Source: JAKAGZ01 sp963772675
GTDB taxonomy: Bacteria > Bacteroidota > Ignavibacteria > Ignavibacteriales > Ignavibacteriaceae
Direction of reading: 5' to 3'
NCBI GenBank assembly: GCA_963772675.1
Contig: CAVYYF010000011.1
Span: 186,001 to 250,000 of the forward strand
DNA: 64,000 bases
A program made the position numbers and the translations under genes. Positions 35,638 through 44,336 of the stretch are shown one piece after another; position 1 is the first letter of the stretch; each line of letters opens with the position of its first letter. The notes below the pieces were generated by a model, which did no database searches, was not told the DNA's origin, and saw nothing but the letters and a program-made list of their open reading frames with translations.

Positions 35638-37224
35638 ATGAAGGCTAAGTTCTTCAATAAGCTAAGTACAAGGCTTATTATTTCCATTTCAGTTATCCTG
35701 TCTCTTGTACTGGCTATATATACTTATATTTCTATTACAAACCTGCGTGATGATCTTACCCGTGCGCGGCTTCTAAGCGCATACAATTCAAGCGATATAA
35801 TAAAAAAATCAACACGCTACAGCATGTTATTAAACAGGCGTGATGATGTACACCAGATTATTAATACAATAGGAACCGAACAGGGAATTATTGGGATAAG
35901 AGTTTATAATAAATCAGGAATAATTGCCTACTCAACGGATTCTGCTGAAATTTTCCACAAAGTTTCAATGAAAGATGAAACTTGTGCCGCCTGCCATAAA
36001 CCATCTGGTAAAATTGAGGAACTTACATCACTGAACAGGATCAGGTATTTCACTAATGCGAAAGACAACACCAGGGCGTTGGGATTAATTAATCCAATAA
36101 AAAATGAGAAGGATTGCAGCACGGCCGATTGTCACGCACACCAGCCTTCAGTAAAAGTACTGGGGGTTCTGGACGTAATGGTTTCAATGAAGGAGCTAGA
36201 TGAAGCGATAGAAAAAAACACAAAATCAACAATCACTTATTCTATTTTGATAACCATAGTTATCTCAGGTTTTTGCGGATTGTTTATTAAAGTTATTGTA
36301 AGCAAGCCATTGTATTATATCAACAAGGGAATTCAGGAAGTTGGAAAAGGAAACCTTAATTATAAAATTGAAATTAATTCTAAAGACGAATTAGGCAATG
36401 TAGCACGCAGATTTAATGATATGTCCGAAAGGTTAGACGCAGCATATAAAGAAATTAAAGACTGGAGCGAGAACTTAAATCAGAAAGTTCAACAGAAATC
36501 AGAAGAGCTTAAAAATATTTACAGTCAGGTAATACAAATTGAAAAATTAGCATCTCTTGGAAAGCTTTCTGCAACCGTGGCTCATGAACTTAATAATCCA
36601 CTAGCCGGTATATTAACTTACAGCAAGCTCATTTCAAAAAAATTATCTGAACAACAAAGAAACGGTGAAAACAAAAAACTTATTGAGTATCTGGACCTGA
36701 TAGCAGGCGAATCTTCACGCTGCGGAAAGATTGTCAAAGACCTTCTTTTGTTTTCTCACGAAAGCCGCGATGAATTTGTCGAAGCAAACCTGGCTGAAAT
36801 TGTGAACAGGTGTGTGACATTGATTCATCATCATCTTGAAATGAATGGAATAGCGCTAGAAAAAAACTTTTATGAGAAAGAAATAAAAATAATGTGTAGT
36901 CCTGAAAAAATTCAGGAGGCATTAATAGCACTGTTGATAAACGCAATAGAAGCGATGCCTAATGGCGGCACCATAAAAATATTTCTTCAGCCCGAATCAA
37001 AATCAATTGCTATGAAAATTTCTGATGAAGGAACGGGAATTAATGATAAAGACCTTCCGCACATTTTTGAACCCTTTTATTCTACGAAAGAGGCCACTAA
37101 AGGAACCGGACTTGGACTTGCTGTAGTCTATGGAATCATAAAAAATCATAATGGGGAAATTACTGTAGAGAAAACATCACCGATAGGCACGACTTTCAAA
37201 GTCGTTTTACCGAAGAATTTGTAA
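35638..37224 (+). CDS. Haem-c-type sensor histidine kinase (right arm)
   Basis: A ~528-residue membrane kinase: TM1 (LIISISVILSLVLAIYTYI), a periplasmic sensor with CAACH (~116-120) and CSTADCHAH (CX4CH, ~160-166), TM2, HAMP, a short coiled coil, HisKA (TVAHELNNPLAGIL) and a standard ATPase domain (SDEGTGI, GTGLGLAVVYG) without the zinc insert of its left-arm paralogue. The shared ADCHAH signature and spacing show that the two sensors are homologous. The ATG at 35638 after GGGGGG gives a normal N-terminus; an upstream ATG at 35584 is less likely. It starts 15 bases before the NtrC-type regulator, its probable partner. Confidence 0.9.
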   Translation: MKAKFFNKLSTRLIISISVILSLVLAIYTYISITNLRDDLTRARLLSAYNSSDIIKKSTRYSMLLNRRDDVHQIINTIGTEQGIIGIRVYNKSGIIAYSTDSAEIFHKVSMKDETCAACHKPSGKIEELTSLNRIRYFTNAKDNTRALGLINPIKNEKDCSTADCHAHQPSVKVLGVLDVMVSMKELDEAIEKNTKSTITYSILITIVISGFCGLFIKVIVSKPLYYINKGIQEVGKGNLNYKIEINSKDELGNVARRFNDMSERLDAAYKEIKDWSENLNQKVQQKSEELKNIYSQVIQIEKLASLGKLSATVAHELNNPLAGILTYSKLISKKLSEQQRNGENKKLIEYLDLIAGESSRCGKIVKDLLLFSHESRDEFVEANLAEIVNRCVTLIHHHLEMNGIALEKNFYEKEIKIMCSPEKIQEALIALLINAIEAMPNGGTIKIFLQPESKSIAMKISDEGTGINDKDLPHIFEPFYSTKEATKGTGLGLAVVYGIIKNHNGEITVEKTSPIGTTFKVVLPKNL

Positions 37225-37239
37225 ACAAGGGAGGGAAAC

Positions 37240-38598
37240 ATGAGAGAACATTATAATATCTTAATAGTAGATGATGAAAAGATAGTCAGAGAATCTTTGT
37301 TTCACTGGTTTGAAGAGGAAGGTTATAATGTTGATACTGCTGAAGAAGGTGAGTCGGCGTTAAAGAAATATGAAAAAGGTAAATATGACCTGTTGCTTCT
37401 TGATATGAAAATGCCTGGAATGAGCGGAATTGATCTTTTGACAAAAATTAAATCAATTGATAAAGAAGCACTTGTAATATTAATAACCGCTTTTGCTTCT
37501 GTACCCACTGCAATCACTGCTTTGAAACAGGGAGCTTATGACTATGTAACAAAACCTGTTGATCCTGATGAACTTGCACATCTTGTTAAAAAAGCACTGG
37601 AGCAAAAATCACTGAAACAGGAGAATAAGATACTTAAAGAAAACATCGAAGAAATTATTAAACCCGATAATCTCATCGGCGAAAGTTTGCGGATGAAAAA
37701 AATATATGAATTGGTTAATACAGTCGCACCTGCGGATACAACGGTTATGATAAGAGGCGAAAGTGGCACGGGTAAGGAACTAGTTGCGAAAGCGATACAC
37801 ATTAATAGTAGAAGGAAATATTTCCCGATCATTCCCGTTAACTGTGGTTCACTGGCAGAATCCCTGCTTGAAAGTGAACTGTTTGGACACGAAAAAGGTG
37901 CCTTTACCGGAGCGCAATTTAAGAGGAAGGGTAAATTTGAAATGGCCGATGGAGGAACTTTATTCCTTGATGAAGTTGCAACAATTTCAACTAAGATGCA
38001 GATTGAAATATTGCGGGTAATAGAATCTAAACAATTCAACCGGGTTGGCGGCAATCAAACTATTCATAGTGATTTTAGATTAATTACTGCTACGAACCAA
38101 TCTCTTGAAAGTCTTGTAAAGGAAGGGAAATTCAGGGAAGATCTGTACTACAGGCTTAATGTTTTCACGATTCATATTCCCCCTCTAAGAGAGAGAAGAG
38201 AAGATATCCCGTTGCTTGCACATTTCTTCCTTCATAAACTGACTACAGCCATGAACAAGTCAATCAAGAAAATTGATAATGAAGCGATGGATTTTCTCAC
38301 TAAATATGACTGGCCGGGAAATGTGCGTGAACTTGAAAATGCAATTGAAAGAGCTGTCGTTATAGGAAAGTGCGATACAATAAAAGTTGAAGATCTTCCA
38401 TTTCACATAGCATCAAATCACATTGATACCGAGACAGGTGATAAAAGCCTGGCTGCAGTAGAGAAGAAATATATTTTGCAAATTTTAAATGAGAATAGCT
38501 GGAATATTTCGAGAAGTGCTATGCAGCTGCATATAGATCGCGTGACACTTTATAACAAAATTAGTAAGTATGGATTACGTGACAGCATTGAAGTATGA
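37240..38598 (+). CDS. NtrC-family sigma54-dependent response regulator
   Basis: A 452-residue regulator: receiver (~1-120; VDDEK, phospho-Asp in LLLDMKMPG, TAFASV, KPV), AAA+ domain (~145-385; Walker A GESGTGKE, sigma54-contact loop GAFTGA, Walker B LFLDEVA, arginine finger region FREDLYYRLNVF) and a Fis-type helix-turn-helix (SWNISRSAMQLHIDRVTLYN). It should activate sigma54 promoters on signal from the preceding haem kinase; the element at 32082-32096 is the obvious candidate target in this window. Its TGA overlaps the ATG of archaemetzincin by four bases. Confidence 0.95.
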   Translation: MREHYNILIVDDEKIVRESLFHWFEEEGYNVDTAEEGESALKKYEKGKYDLLLLDMKMPGMSGIDLLTKIKSIDKEALVILITAFASVPTAITALKQGAYDYVTKPVDPDELAHLVKKALEQKSLKQENKILKENIEEIIKPDNLIGESLRMKKIYELVNTVAPADTTVMIRGESGTGKELVAKAIHINSRRKYFPIIPVNCGSLAESLLESELFGHEKGAFTGAQFKRKGKFEMADGGTLFLDEVATISTKMQIEILRVIESKQFNRVGGNQTIHSDFRLITATNQSLESLVKEGKFREDLYYRLNVFTIHIPPLRERREDIPLLAHFFLHKLTTAMNKSIKKIDNEAMDFLTKYDWPGNVRELENAIERAVVIGKCDTIKVEDLPFHIASNHIDTETGDKSLAAVEKKYILQILNENSWNISRSAMQLHIDRVTLYNKISKYGLRDSIEV

Positions 38599-39131
38599 AC
38601 ATTTATATTATTCCTCTTGAGCTAAAAAATAAGTCATTGCTTGATCACGCAGTTAATGAACTATCGAGAGGTTTTTCCTCTGACGTTTTTGTGGAGCTTC
38701 TGAATATACCGATTGAAAATGCCCACTCTGCAAGCAGATCACAATACTATTCAACTCAAATTATAGCGAACAGCGCTGAGTTAACTCTTCATCTTGATGG
38801 TAAAGTGTTAATCCTAACGAGCCTCGATCTTTTTGTTCCTGCACTGACTTACATATTTGGCGAAGCGCAGCTTGGCGGAAAACATTCAATCGTTTCTGCC
38901 TGCAGGTTGCATGAGGAATTTTATTCAGGTTTGTCGAATGAATCTCTTTTAATTGAAAGAACGAATAAAGAAATATTTCACGAGCTGGGGCATAATTTTG
39001 GATTAAAACATTGTTCAGATTGGGATTGCCTAATGCATTCGTCCCCCGGAATTGAGGAAGTTGATATTAAAGGGAAATCTTATTGCAAGAATTGTAGAAA
39101 AGCAGTCCCATTAAAGTTAGTAGATTATTGA
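38595..39131 (+). CDS. amzA: Archaemetzincin-type zinc metalloprotease
   Basis: A 178-residue protease with the extended zinc motif HELGHNFGLKHC (HEXXHXXGXXHC) and the following structural-zinc cysteines (WDCLMH, YCKNCRKA), as in archaemetzincins. There is no signal peptide, so it is probably cytoplasmic, and the substrate is unknown. Its ATGA overlap with the NtrC-type regulator gene indicates coupled translation, unexpected company for this family. It could be a carried passenger or a proteolytic arm of the redox response (speculation). Confidence 0.92.
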   Translation: MNIYIIPLELKNKSLLDHAVNELSRGFSSDVFVELLNIPIENAHSASRSQYYSTQIIANSAELTLHLDGKVLILTSLDLFVPALTYIFGEAQLGGKHSIVSACRLHEEFYSGLSNESLLIERTNKEIFHELGHNFGLKHCSDWDCLMHSSPGIEEVDIKGKSYCKNCRKAVPLKLVDY

Positions 39132-39186
39132 ACTATGAAACTAAGCGTCCTAGCAGTTATTTATTGCTAAGACACAATATAAAAAT

Positions 39187-40374
39187 TTATTTTTTCAATT
39201 CTTCGTAAACTTCTTTGAATCTCTCAATTGCAAAATCAAGATCTTCTTTTGAATGAGCCGCGGAAATCTGGACTCTTATTCTTGCTGTTCCTTTAGGTAC
39301 CACGGGATAAAAGAATCCAATCGCATAAACTCCCCTTTCGAGAAGACGTGAAGCTATTTTCTGTGCTAAGACCGCATCGCCTAACATAATAGGCACAATA
39401 GGGTGAACACCATCTTTGATCTCCAATCCGGCTTTTTTAATTCCTTCACGGAAGTATTTTGTGTTCTCTTCAAGCTTATCTCGCAAGTGAGTATTTGAGC
39501 TTAGCATTTCAAGTACTTTTAGTGAAGCAGCAACTATTGATGGCGCAACAGTATTAGAAAATAGATATGGACGTGATCGTTGCCTTAGCATTCCAATGAT
39601 TTCTTTTCTTCCGCTGGTGTATCCGCCACTTGCACCGCCAAGAGCTTTCCCAGAGTTCCGGTAATAATATCTACTCTTCCTAAAACATCGCAATATTCCG
39701 GAGTTCCTTTTCCATGTTTACCCATAAACCCAACTGCGTGCGAATCATCAACCATTACCATCGCGCCATATTTATCGGCGAGATCACAAATTCCTTTTAG
39801 ATTTGCTATAAATCCATCCATTGAAAATACTCCATCCGTGGCGATAAGCATATTTCTCGAACTTGCTTTTGCTTCCTTTAATTGGAGTTCAAGGTCTTCC
39901 ATATTGTTGTTTTTGTAACGGAATCTTTTTGCTTTGCAAAGCCGTACTCCATCGATAATACTTGCGTGGTTTAGCTCATCGCTTATTATTGCATCTTCTT
40001 CTGTGAGGATAGTTTCAAACAATCCACCGTTTGCATCAAAGCAGGATGTATAGAGAATGGTGTCTTCTGTTTCAAGAAATTCTGAAATTTTTTGTTCAAG
40101 TTGTTTGTGAATATCCTGGGTTCCACAAATAAATCTAACGGAGGATAATCCGTATCCCCATTTATCAAAACTTTCTTTTGCAGCCTTTATTATTTCCGGA
40201 TTGTTTGCCAGACCGAGATAATTATTAGCGCACATATTTAAAACTTTTTGTCCGCCTTTAACCTCAATATTAGCTCTTTGCGGGCTTACAATGACCCTCT
40301 CTTTTTTAAATAGTCCTTCTTCTTCAATACTGTGAAGTATATCGTCGTAGTGTTTTCTTGCTTGTGTCAGTCAT
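39187..40374 (-). CDS. kbl: 2-amino-3-ketobutyrate CoA ligase / glycine C-acetyltransferase (two frameshifts)
   Basis: A PLP enzyme converting 2-amino-3-ketobutyrate and CoA to glycine and acetyl-CoA, the second step of threonine catabolism after Tdh, encoded just upstream. The ATG at 40374 has GAGG before it; a one-base insertion near 40345-40372 shifts into the frame reading HYDDILHSIEEEGLFKKERV. The middle (CANNYLGLANNPEI, DDSHAVGFMGKHGKGT, DIITGTLGK) breaks at ~39645, exactly at the PLP-lysine segment; adding one base gives GTLGKALGGASGGYTSGRKE and continues to the end (LFSNTVAPSIVAASLKVLE, PKGTARIRVQISAAHS). The reconstructed length of ~396 is normal. Confidence 0.9.
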
Positions 40375-40437
40375 TTTAAAACCTCATAATTATTTTTGCG
40401 GCTTTTGTAAAGCCGGTTTACAGGGGATGAAGTATTT

Positions 40438-41481
40438 TTAATCTTCAATCCAGTTTAAAATTACTTTCCCGGTTTTGCCGGATTTCATTAATTCAAATGC
40501 TTCTTTATAATCTTTGTATGAAAATTTGTGAGTTATAATTTTAGAAATATCGAGACCCGATTGAATCATGGATGTCATCTTATACCAGGTCTCAAACATT
40601 TTTCTACCATAAATACCACGAATAGTCAAACCATTAAATACAATTTTTTCCCAGTTCACAGGAGCGCTTGCAGGAAGAATACCGAGCAGAGCAATGCTTC
40701 CTCCGTGAAACATAACATCAATCATATCATTAAGCGCTTTGGGGCTTCCTGACATTTCGAGTCCGATATCAAAACCTTCTTTCATTCCAAGTTCTTTCAT
40801 TACTTCTGTCAGTTTTTCTTTTGTAACATCTACAGGTCGTTGAATTCCCATTTGTTTTGCAAGCTGCAGCCTGTCTGAATTTATATCAGTGATTACAACG
40901 TTTCTGGCCCCGGCGTGTTTAACAATCATTGCAGCCATAATTCCGATTGGTCCGGCGCCTGTAATTAAAACGTCTTCACCAAGTACTTCGAATGTAAGTG
41001 CTGTATGTGTTGCGTTGCCGAAAGGATCGAAAATTGCAAATACATCTTTCGGAATGTTTGGATCACAATGCCAAAGATTCGAAACGGGAATAGAAAGATA
41101 TTCAGCAAAACATCCTGGCCGATTAACCCCAACTCCTTTTGTATTCGGACAAAGATGATATCTTCCTGAGATACAATTTCTGCAATGCCCGCAGACTATA
41201 TGTCCTTCTCCACTTACGAGTTCACCTATTTTTACATCGTGTACATTGCTTCCGATTTTTTCTACTATTCCTACATATTCATGACCAGTGACCATAGGAA
41301 CAGGTATTGTTTTTTTTGCCCAGTCATCCCAGTTGTAAATATGAATATCGGTTCCGCAGATTGAAGTTTTATGAATTTTAATCAGAACATCGTTTATGCC
41401 GATTTCCGGCACCGGGACTTCTTCAAGCCAGATACCCGGCTCGGCTGATTTTTTTACAAGCGCTTTCATTGTTTTATTCAT
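40438..41481 (-). CDS. tdh: L-threonine 3-dehydrogenase
   Basis: A zinc-dependent NAD enzyme of the medium-chain dehydrogenase family, 347 residues, oxidising threonine to 2-amino-3-ketobutyrate. Motifs are the catalytic zinc region TSICGTDIHIYNWDDWA and GHEYVG, the structural zinc lobe CGHCRNCISGRYHLC, the NAD-binding GAGPIGIMAAMIVKHAG, and the C-terminal GIYGRKMFETWYKM typical of Tdh. It is 63 bases upstream of kbl on the same strand, the usual tdh-kbl pair that turns threonine into glycine and acetyl-CoA. Confidence 0.95.
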   Translation of the reverse strand: MNKTMKALVKKSAEPGIWLEEVPVPEIGINDVLIKIHKTSICGTDIHIYNWDDWAKKTIPVPMVTGHEYVGIVEKIGSNVHDVKIGELVSGEGHIVCGHCRNCISGRYHLCPNTKGVGVNRPGCFAEYLSIPVSNLWHCDPNIPKDVFAIFDPFGNATHTALTFEVLGEDVLITGAGPIGIMAAMIVKHAGARNVVITDINSDRLQLAKQMGIQRPVDVTKEKLTEVMKELGMKEGFDIGLEMSGSPKALNDMIDVMFHGGSIALLGILPASAPVNWEKIVFNGLTIRGIYGRKMFETWYKMTSMIQSGLDISKIITHKFSYKDYKEAFELMKSGKTGKVILNWIED

Positions 41482-41602
41482 TTTTAATTTCCTTGAGGAA
41501 AGAGATTTATGCTTGTTTTTCGATCAATTTATGGGTATTTATGAACGAATCAAAATTAAGTGTTTAAAGTTAGAGATAAGGGGATGAAAGGGCAAATGGA
41601 GT

Positions 41603-41632
41603 TGTAGAGACGCGGCATGCCGTGTCTCTACA
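41603..41632. repeat. 30-bp near-perfect palindrome (REP-like element)
   Basis: TGTAGAGAC-GC-GGCA / TGCC-GT-GTCTCTACA pairs along its full length apart from one G-T position. It has no T tract on either side, so a terminator is unlikely, and it resembles interspersed palindromic repeats. It lies between the tdh start and the end of the lexA-linked gene. Confidence 0.7.
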
Positions 41633-41640
41633 GTAAAAAA

Positions 41641-42072
41641 TTAAGAGAAAAGTGTAGCTTCTTCCTTTCTGTTTTTCCGGCTTGAAGGCAGGAGTTTTTC
41701 AACAATAGGAAAGAGCCGGATGTTTTTTCTCGCGGTGCTGTCAAGGAAATCAATTAATTCTTTCGCTATCTTAAAAAGGTCGTTCGGAACACCGATGAAC
41801 AGCAATACTCTTTTGTTTGTGAATTTAGTCTGCCTTGTTGCAAGGTAACTTAGTTTTTCAAGTATCTTTGGATCTTTCAGATCAGCTTCAGTCAGAGTGA
41901 TACCGATTGCATAATTTTTTTTGTAACGGGCAATTATATCCACATCAAAATTCCCGACCTTTGAAGGCTCGGGCAAATAAGTTCCATATTTACGGCTAAG
42001 GGTTAAGTAGCCTTGCTTCCAGAATTTTTCTACCAGTAAATCAACGCTTCTTTGTTTATTTATATCAGTCAT
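41641..42072 (-). CDS. Hypothetical protein in the lexA operon
   Basis: A ~143-residue soluble protein I do not recognise. The core (GNFDVDIIARYKKNYAIGIT) has the strand-Asp-strand look of a PD-(D/E)XK nuclease or restriction-like fold, but the expected E/D-X-K pair is absent, so any nuclease claim is weak. The rest is helical and basic at the end (KLLPSSRKNRKEEATLFS). The ATG at 42072 is chosen because GGAGGT sits four bases upstream; two earlier ATGs at 42087/42084 lack a site. It is the third gene after lexA on the same strand with short gaps, so it may be SOS-controlled. Confidence 0.65.
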   Translation of the reverse strand: MTDINKQRSVDLLVEKFWKQGYLTLSRKYGTYLPEPSKVGNFDVDIIARYKKNYAIGITLTEADLKDPKILEKLSYLATRQTKFTNKRVLLFIGVPNDLFKIAKELIDFLDSTARKNIRLFPIVEKLLPSSRKNRKEEATLFS

Positions 42073-42091
42073 AACTACCTCCATCATTATC

Positions 42092-42340
42092 TTAACTTAC
42101 CTTCAACATCAATGGTATAATCGGTGAAAATTTAACTTTATCAAAAACCTTCAGGTTCGCAATTCTTCCCAGCTCAAATCTTTTAATCGCAGAAGAATTT
42201 GACATCCTCCCGTATATAACTTTTTTCCCGTCTTTTCCCCGGCTTATATAATATGGATGCAGAACTATTTCATCCATTAAATAAAGGAATCTGACTTCGT
42301 TCCTGTTATTGATTGCAGAAGAAAAAATTTCCGATTTCAT
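42092..42340 (-). CDS. Small WYL-like protein in the lexA operon
   Basis: An 82-residue protein resembling an isolated WYL domain: AINNRNEVRFLYLMDEIVLHPYYIS, then KKVIYGRMSNSSAIKRFELGRI. WYL domains normally sense nucleic acid or nucleotides inside transcription factors and defence regulators, but no DNA-binding domain is present here. It starts 13 bases after lexA, behind GGAG, and is followed 19 bases later by the hypothetical gene. The assignment is by pattern only. Confidence 0.6.
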   Translation of the reverse strand: MKSEIFSSAINNRNEVRFLYLMDEIVLHPYYISRGKDGKKVIYGRMSNSSAIKRFELGRIANLKVFDKVKFSPIIPLMLKVS

Positions 42341-42353
42341 AATTGCTCCGCTT

Positions 42354-42995
42354 TTAGTTTAACCATCTGACTACGCCGACTACCTTACCTACAATTGAAA
42401 ATTCTCTGCCGGTTGTAATTTCAATTGGCTGGTAATTATCATTAGACGGAATCAGACGTATTTTATTGTTTTTATTTTCAAATGTTTTTACTGTTACTTC
42501 ATCATCGAGCATAGCAACAACAATTTCTCCATTCACAGGGTTTTTATTCGGAGTTACTATCACCAAATCACCCTCAAAGATACCGGAGTTTATCATACTG
42601 TCACCCTTTACCCGCAGAGCAAAACTTTCTTCGGCTTTTTTTATAAAAGCCGGATCAACAACCACGCTGCCCTCAATATTTTCTATTGCCAGAATCGGGG
42701 AACCAGCAGCTACACGTCCGATAATTGGTACCTTTGCGAAAACATCATTTCTTTCATTATACTGATGTTTATCAGCATCGTTCCTAACTGACGAGATTCC
42801 TCTGCTGGTATTACTCTCAACGTTCAGGTATCCTTTTTTCACGAGTGCATCAAGGTGTCTTTTGACTCCAAAGGTCGAGGAAATTGAGAATTTTTTACCT
42901 ATTTCTCTTAACGTTGGTGGATATCCAACGGATTCCCTGAATTGCTCAATAAAAATTAGGATTTCCTGTTGTCTTTCGGTTAATAGTTTTTTCAT
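42354..42995 (-). CDS. lexA: LexA repressor
   Basis: SOS repressor, 213 residues. The N-terminal winged helix starts LTERQQEILIFIEQFRESVG and includes PPTLREIGKKFSISSTFGVK. The C-terminal S24 protease domain has the Ala-Gly cleavage site in GRVAAGSP, catalytic Ser in GDSM and Lys in VTVKTF. RecA filaments would trigger its self-cleavage. A perfect-armed palindrome 15 bases upstream of the start is the likely autoregulatory box, and two small genes follow in the same direction. Confidence 0.95.
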   Translation of the reverse strand: MKKLLTERQQEILIFIEQFRESVGYPPTLREIGKKFSISSTFGVKRHLDALVKKGYLNVESNTSRGISSVRNDADKHQYNERNDVFAKVPIIGRVAAGSPILAIENIEGSVVVDPAFIKKAEESFALRVKGDSMINSGIFEGDLVIVTPNKNPVNGEIVVAMLDDEVTVKTFENKNNKIRLIPSNDNYQPIEITTGREFSIVGKVVGVVRWLN

Positions 42996-43009
42996 TTAAG
43001 TGCTCAATT

Positions 43010-43031
43010 GTTCACTAGAAATATAGTGAAC
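43010..43031. promoter_or_regulatory. Candidate LexA operator (SOS box)
   Basis: GTTCACTA-N6-TAGTGAAC, 8-bp perfect arms around six bases, centred ~25 bases upstream of the lexA start codon. Its arms differ from the E. coli (CTGT-N8-ACAG) and Bacillus (GAAC-N4-GTTC) boxes, so it may define a lineage-specific motif. Confidence 0.65.
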
Positions 43032-43120
43032 GAATGCGCACTTGTCAAGAGAATCAGGAAATTTTTTTATGAAATAAATGCCTTAATACAGAAGGGAAAT
43101 AAAAATAGTGGTAAAAACAT

Positions 43121-43149
43121 AAAAAAAGCACTGAAAGATCAGTGCTTTT
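43121..43149 (-). terminator. Rho-independent terminator after ilvE
   Basis: Read on the minus strand, AAAAGCACTGA-TCTT-TCAGTGCTTTTTTT forms an 11-bp stem running into seven T, 26 bases after the ilvE stop. The A-rich 5' arm gives a weaker T run in the other direction. Confidence 0.85.
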
Positions 43150-43174
43150 ATTGAAAGATTATCTGAAGGGGTTG

Positions 43175-44260
43175 CTAAACTTCTACGCCCTTTTTATCGA
43201 GATAGGTCAGCCATTTATACCGGTCTTCTATCTCCCCCCTCTGCATAGCAGTAATTTCTTTGAATAAATCAACAGCAAGATCATCCGGGTCGCTGTAATC
43301 GAATTTCATTTCGTAGCCTTTATAAGAAAGAATTCCGACAGGAGAAATAACTGCAGCTGTACCTGTTCCGAATACCCGAAGCACATTTCCTTTCTTATAT
43401 TCATCTATAACTTCATCGATACTTATCAATCTTTCGTTAACCGTTAATCCCCGGTCGCGCAAGATCTGAATAACGGATTCCCGGGTAATGCCAGGTAGAA
43501 CGGTTCCGACCAGTTTAGGCGTTGCAATTTCATTCTTAAACTGAATGAAAATATTCATCGTTCCTACTTCTTCAATATATTTTTGTTCTATTCCATCGAG
43601 CCACAATACCTGTGTAAAGCCTTGTTCTTTAGCTTTTTGTCCGGCCAGGATACTGGCAGCATAGTTACCGGGCGTTTTGCATTCTCCCATACCTTTTCTA
43701 ACTGCACGTACAAAATCATCCTGTGCAAGAATTTTTACAGGCTTAAATCCTTCCGGATAATAAGCGCCAACCGGAGAAAGTAGTATTAGTAGTTTATATT
43801 TTGATGAAGGACGTACACCGAGGAACAAGTCGCTGCCAAAAATAAATGGCCTGATATAAAGAGCTTCCTGTGCTCTTGTCGGTATCCAGTCTTTTTCAAT
43901 TGATACCAGCTCACTCATAGCTTGCATCATAAATTGTGGATCAACTTCCGGGATGCAAATTCTCTTTGCTGATCTATTAAACCGGGCTATATGTCTGTCA
44001 GCTCTGAATAATACGGCTTCACCTGTTTTGGTTTTAAATGCCTTAAGCCCTTCAAAAATAGCCTGGGCATAATGAATGAACATTGTTGCCGGGTGAATAG
44101 ATAGATTTTCGATCGGTTTGATTTTAGGATTATGCCAGCCTTTGCCAGTTTCATAATCCATTTCAAAAACGTGGTCGGTATAAATAAGCCCAAAACCTAA
44201 ATTTTCAGGAAGTTGGACTTTTTCACTTCTTTCTTTTATTGAGTATATAATTTTTTCCAT
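43175..44260 (-). CDS. ilvE: Branched-chain amino acid aminotransferase
   Basis: A fold-type IV PLP transaminase of the larger (eukaryote/BCAT2-like) type, 361 residues, interconverting Leu/Ile/Val and their keto acids. Recognisable segments are IHPATMFIHYAQAIFEGLKAF, FRADRHIARFNRSAKRICIP, the PLP-lysine segment ECKTPGNYAAS, VLWLDGIEQKYIEEVGTMNI and VLPGITRESVI. It is preceded by a 244-base leader holding a stable hairpin and a possible short leader peptide, so attenuation-type control is worth testing. Confidence 0.94.
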   Translation of the reverse strand: MEKIIYSIKERSEKVQLPENLGFGLIYTDHVFEMDYETGKGWHNPKIKPIENLSIHPATMFIHYAQAIFEGLKAFKTKTGEAVLFRADRHIARFNRSAKRICIPEVDPQFMMQAMSELVSIEKDWIPTRAQEALYIRPFIFGSDLFLGVRPSSKYKLLILLSPVGAYYPEGFKPVKILAQDDFVRAVRKGMGECKTPGNYAASILAGQKAKEQGFTQVLWLDGIEQKYIEEVGTMNIFIQFKNEIATPKLVGTVLPGITRESVIQILRDRGLTVNERLISIDEVIDEYKKGNVLRVFGTGTAAVISPVGILSYKGYEMKFDYSDPDDLAVDLFKEITAMQRGEIEDRYKWLTYLDKKGVEV

Positions 44261-44336
44261 AGTGAATCCATTTTAATTAGAATATAATAAACTCCAGCCA
44301 TATTTACATAATTTAAATTATATTTAAAAATAAGTT

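Noticed and set aside
37542..38054. A 170-codon open frame on the minus strand across the NtrC-type regulator gene.
   Set aside because: It is the antisense shadow of a well-conserved AAA+ domain, with no ribosome site and no recognisable protein.
41603..41632. A transcription terminator.
   Set aside because: The stem has no T tract on either strand.
41641..42072. A restriction-type PD-(D/E)XK nuclease.
   Set aside because: The strand pattern is suggestive but the catalytic E/D-X-K is missing, so I left it as hypothetical.
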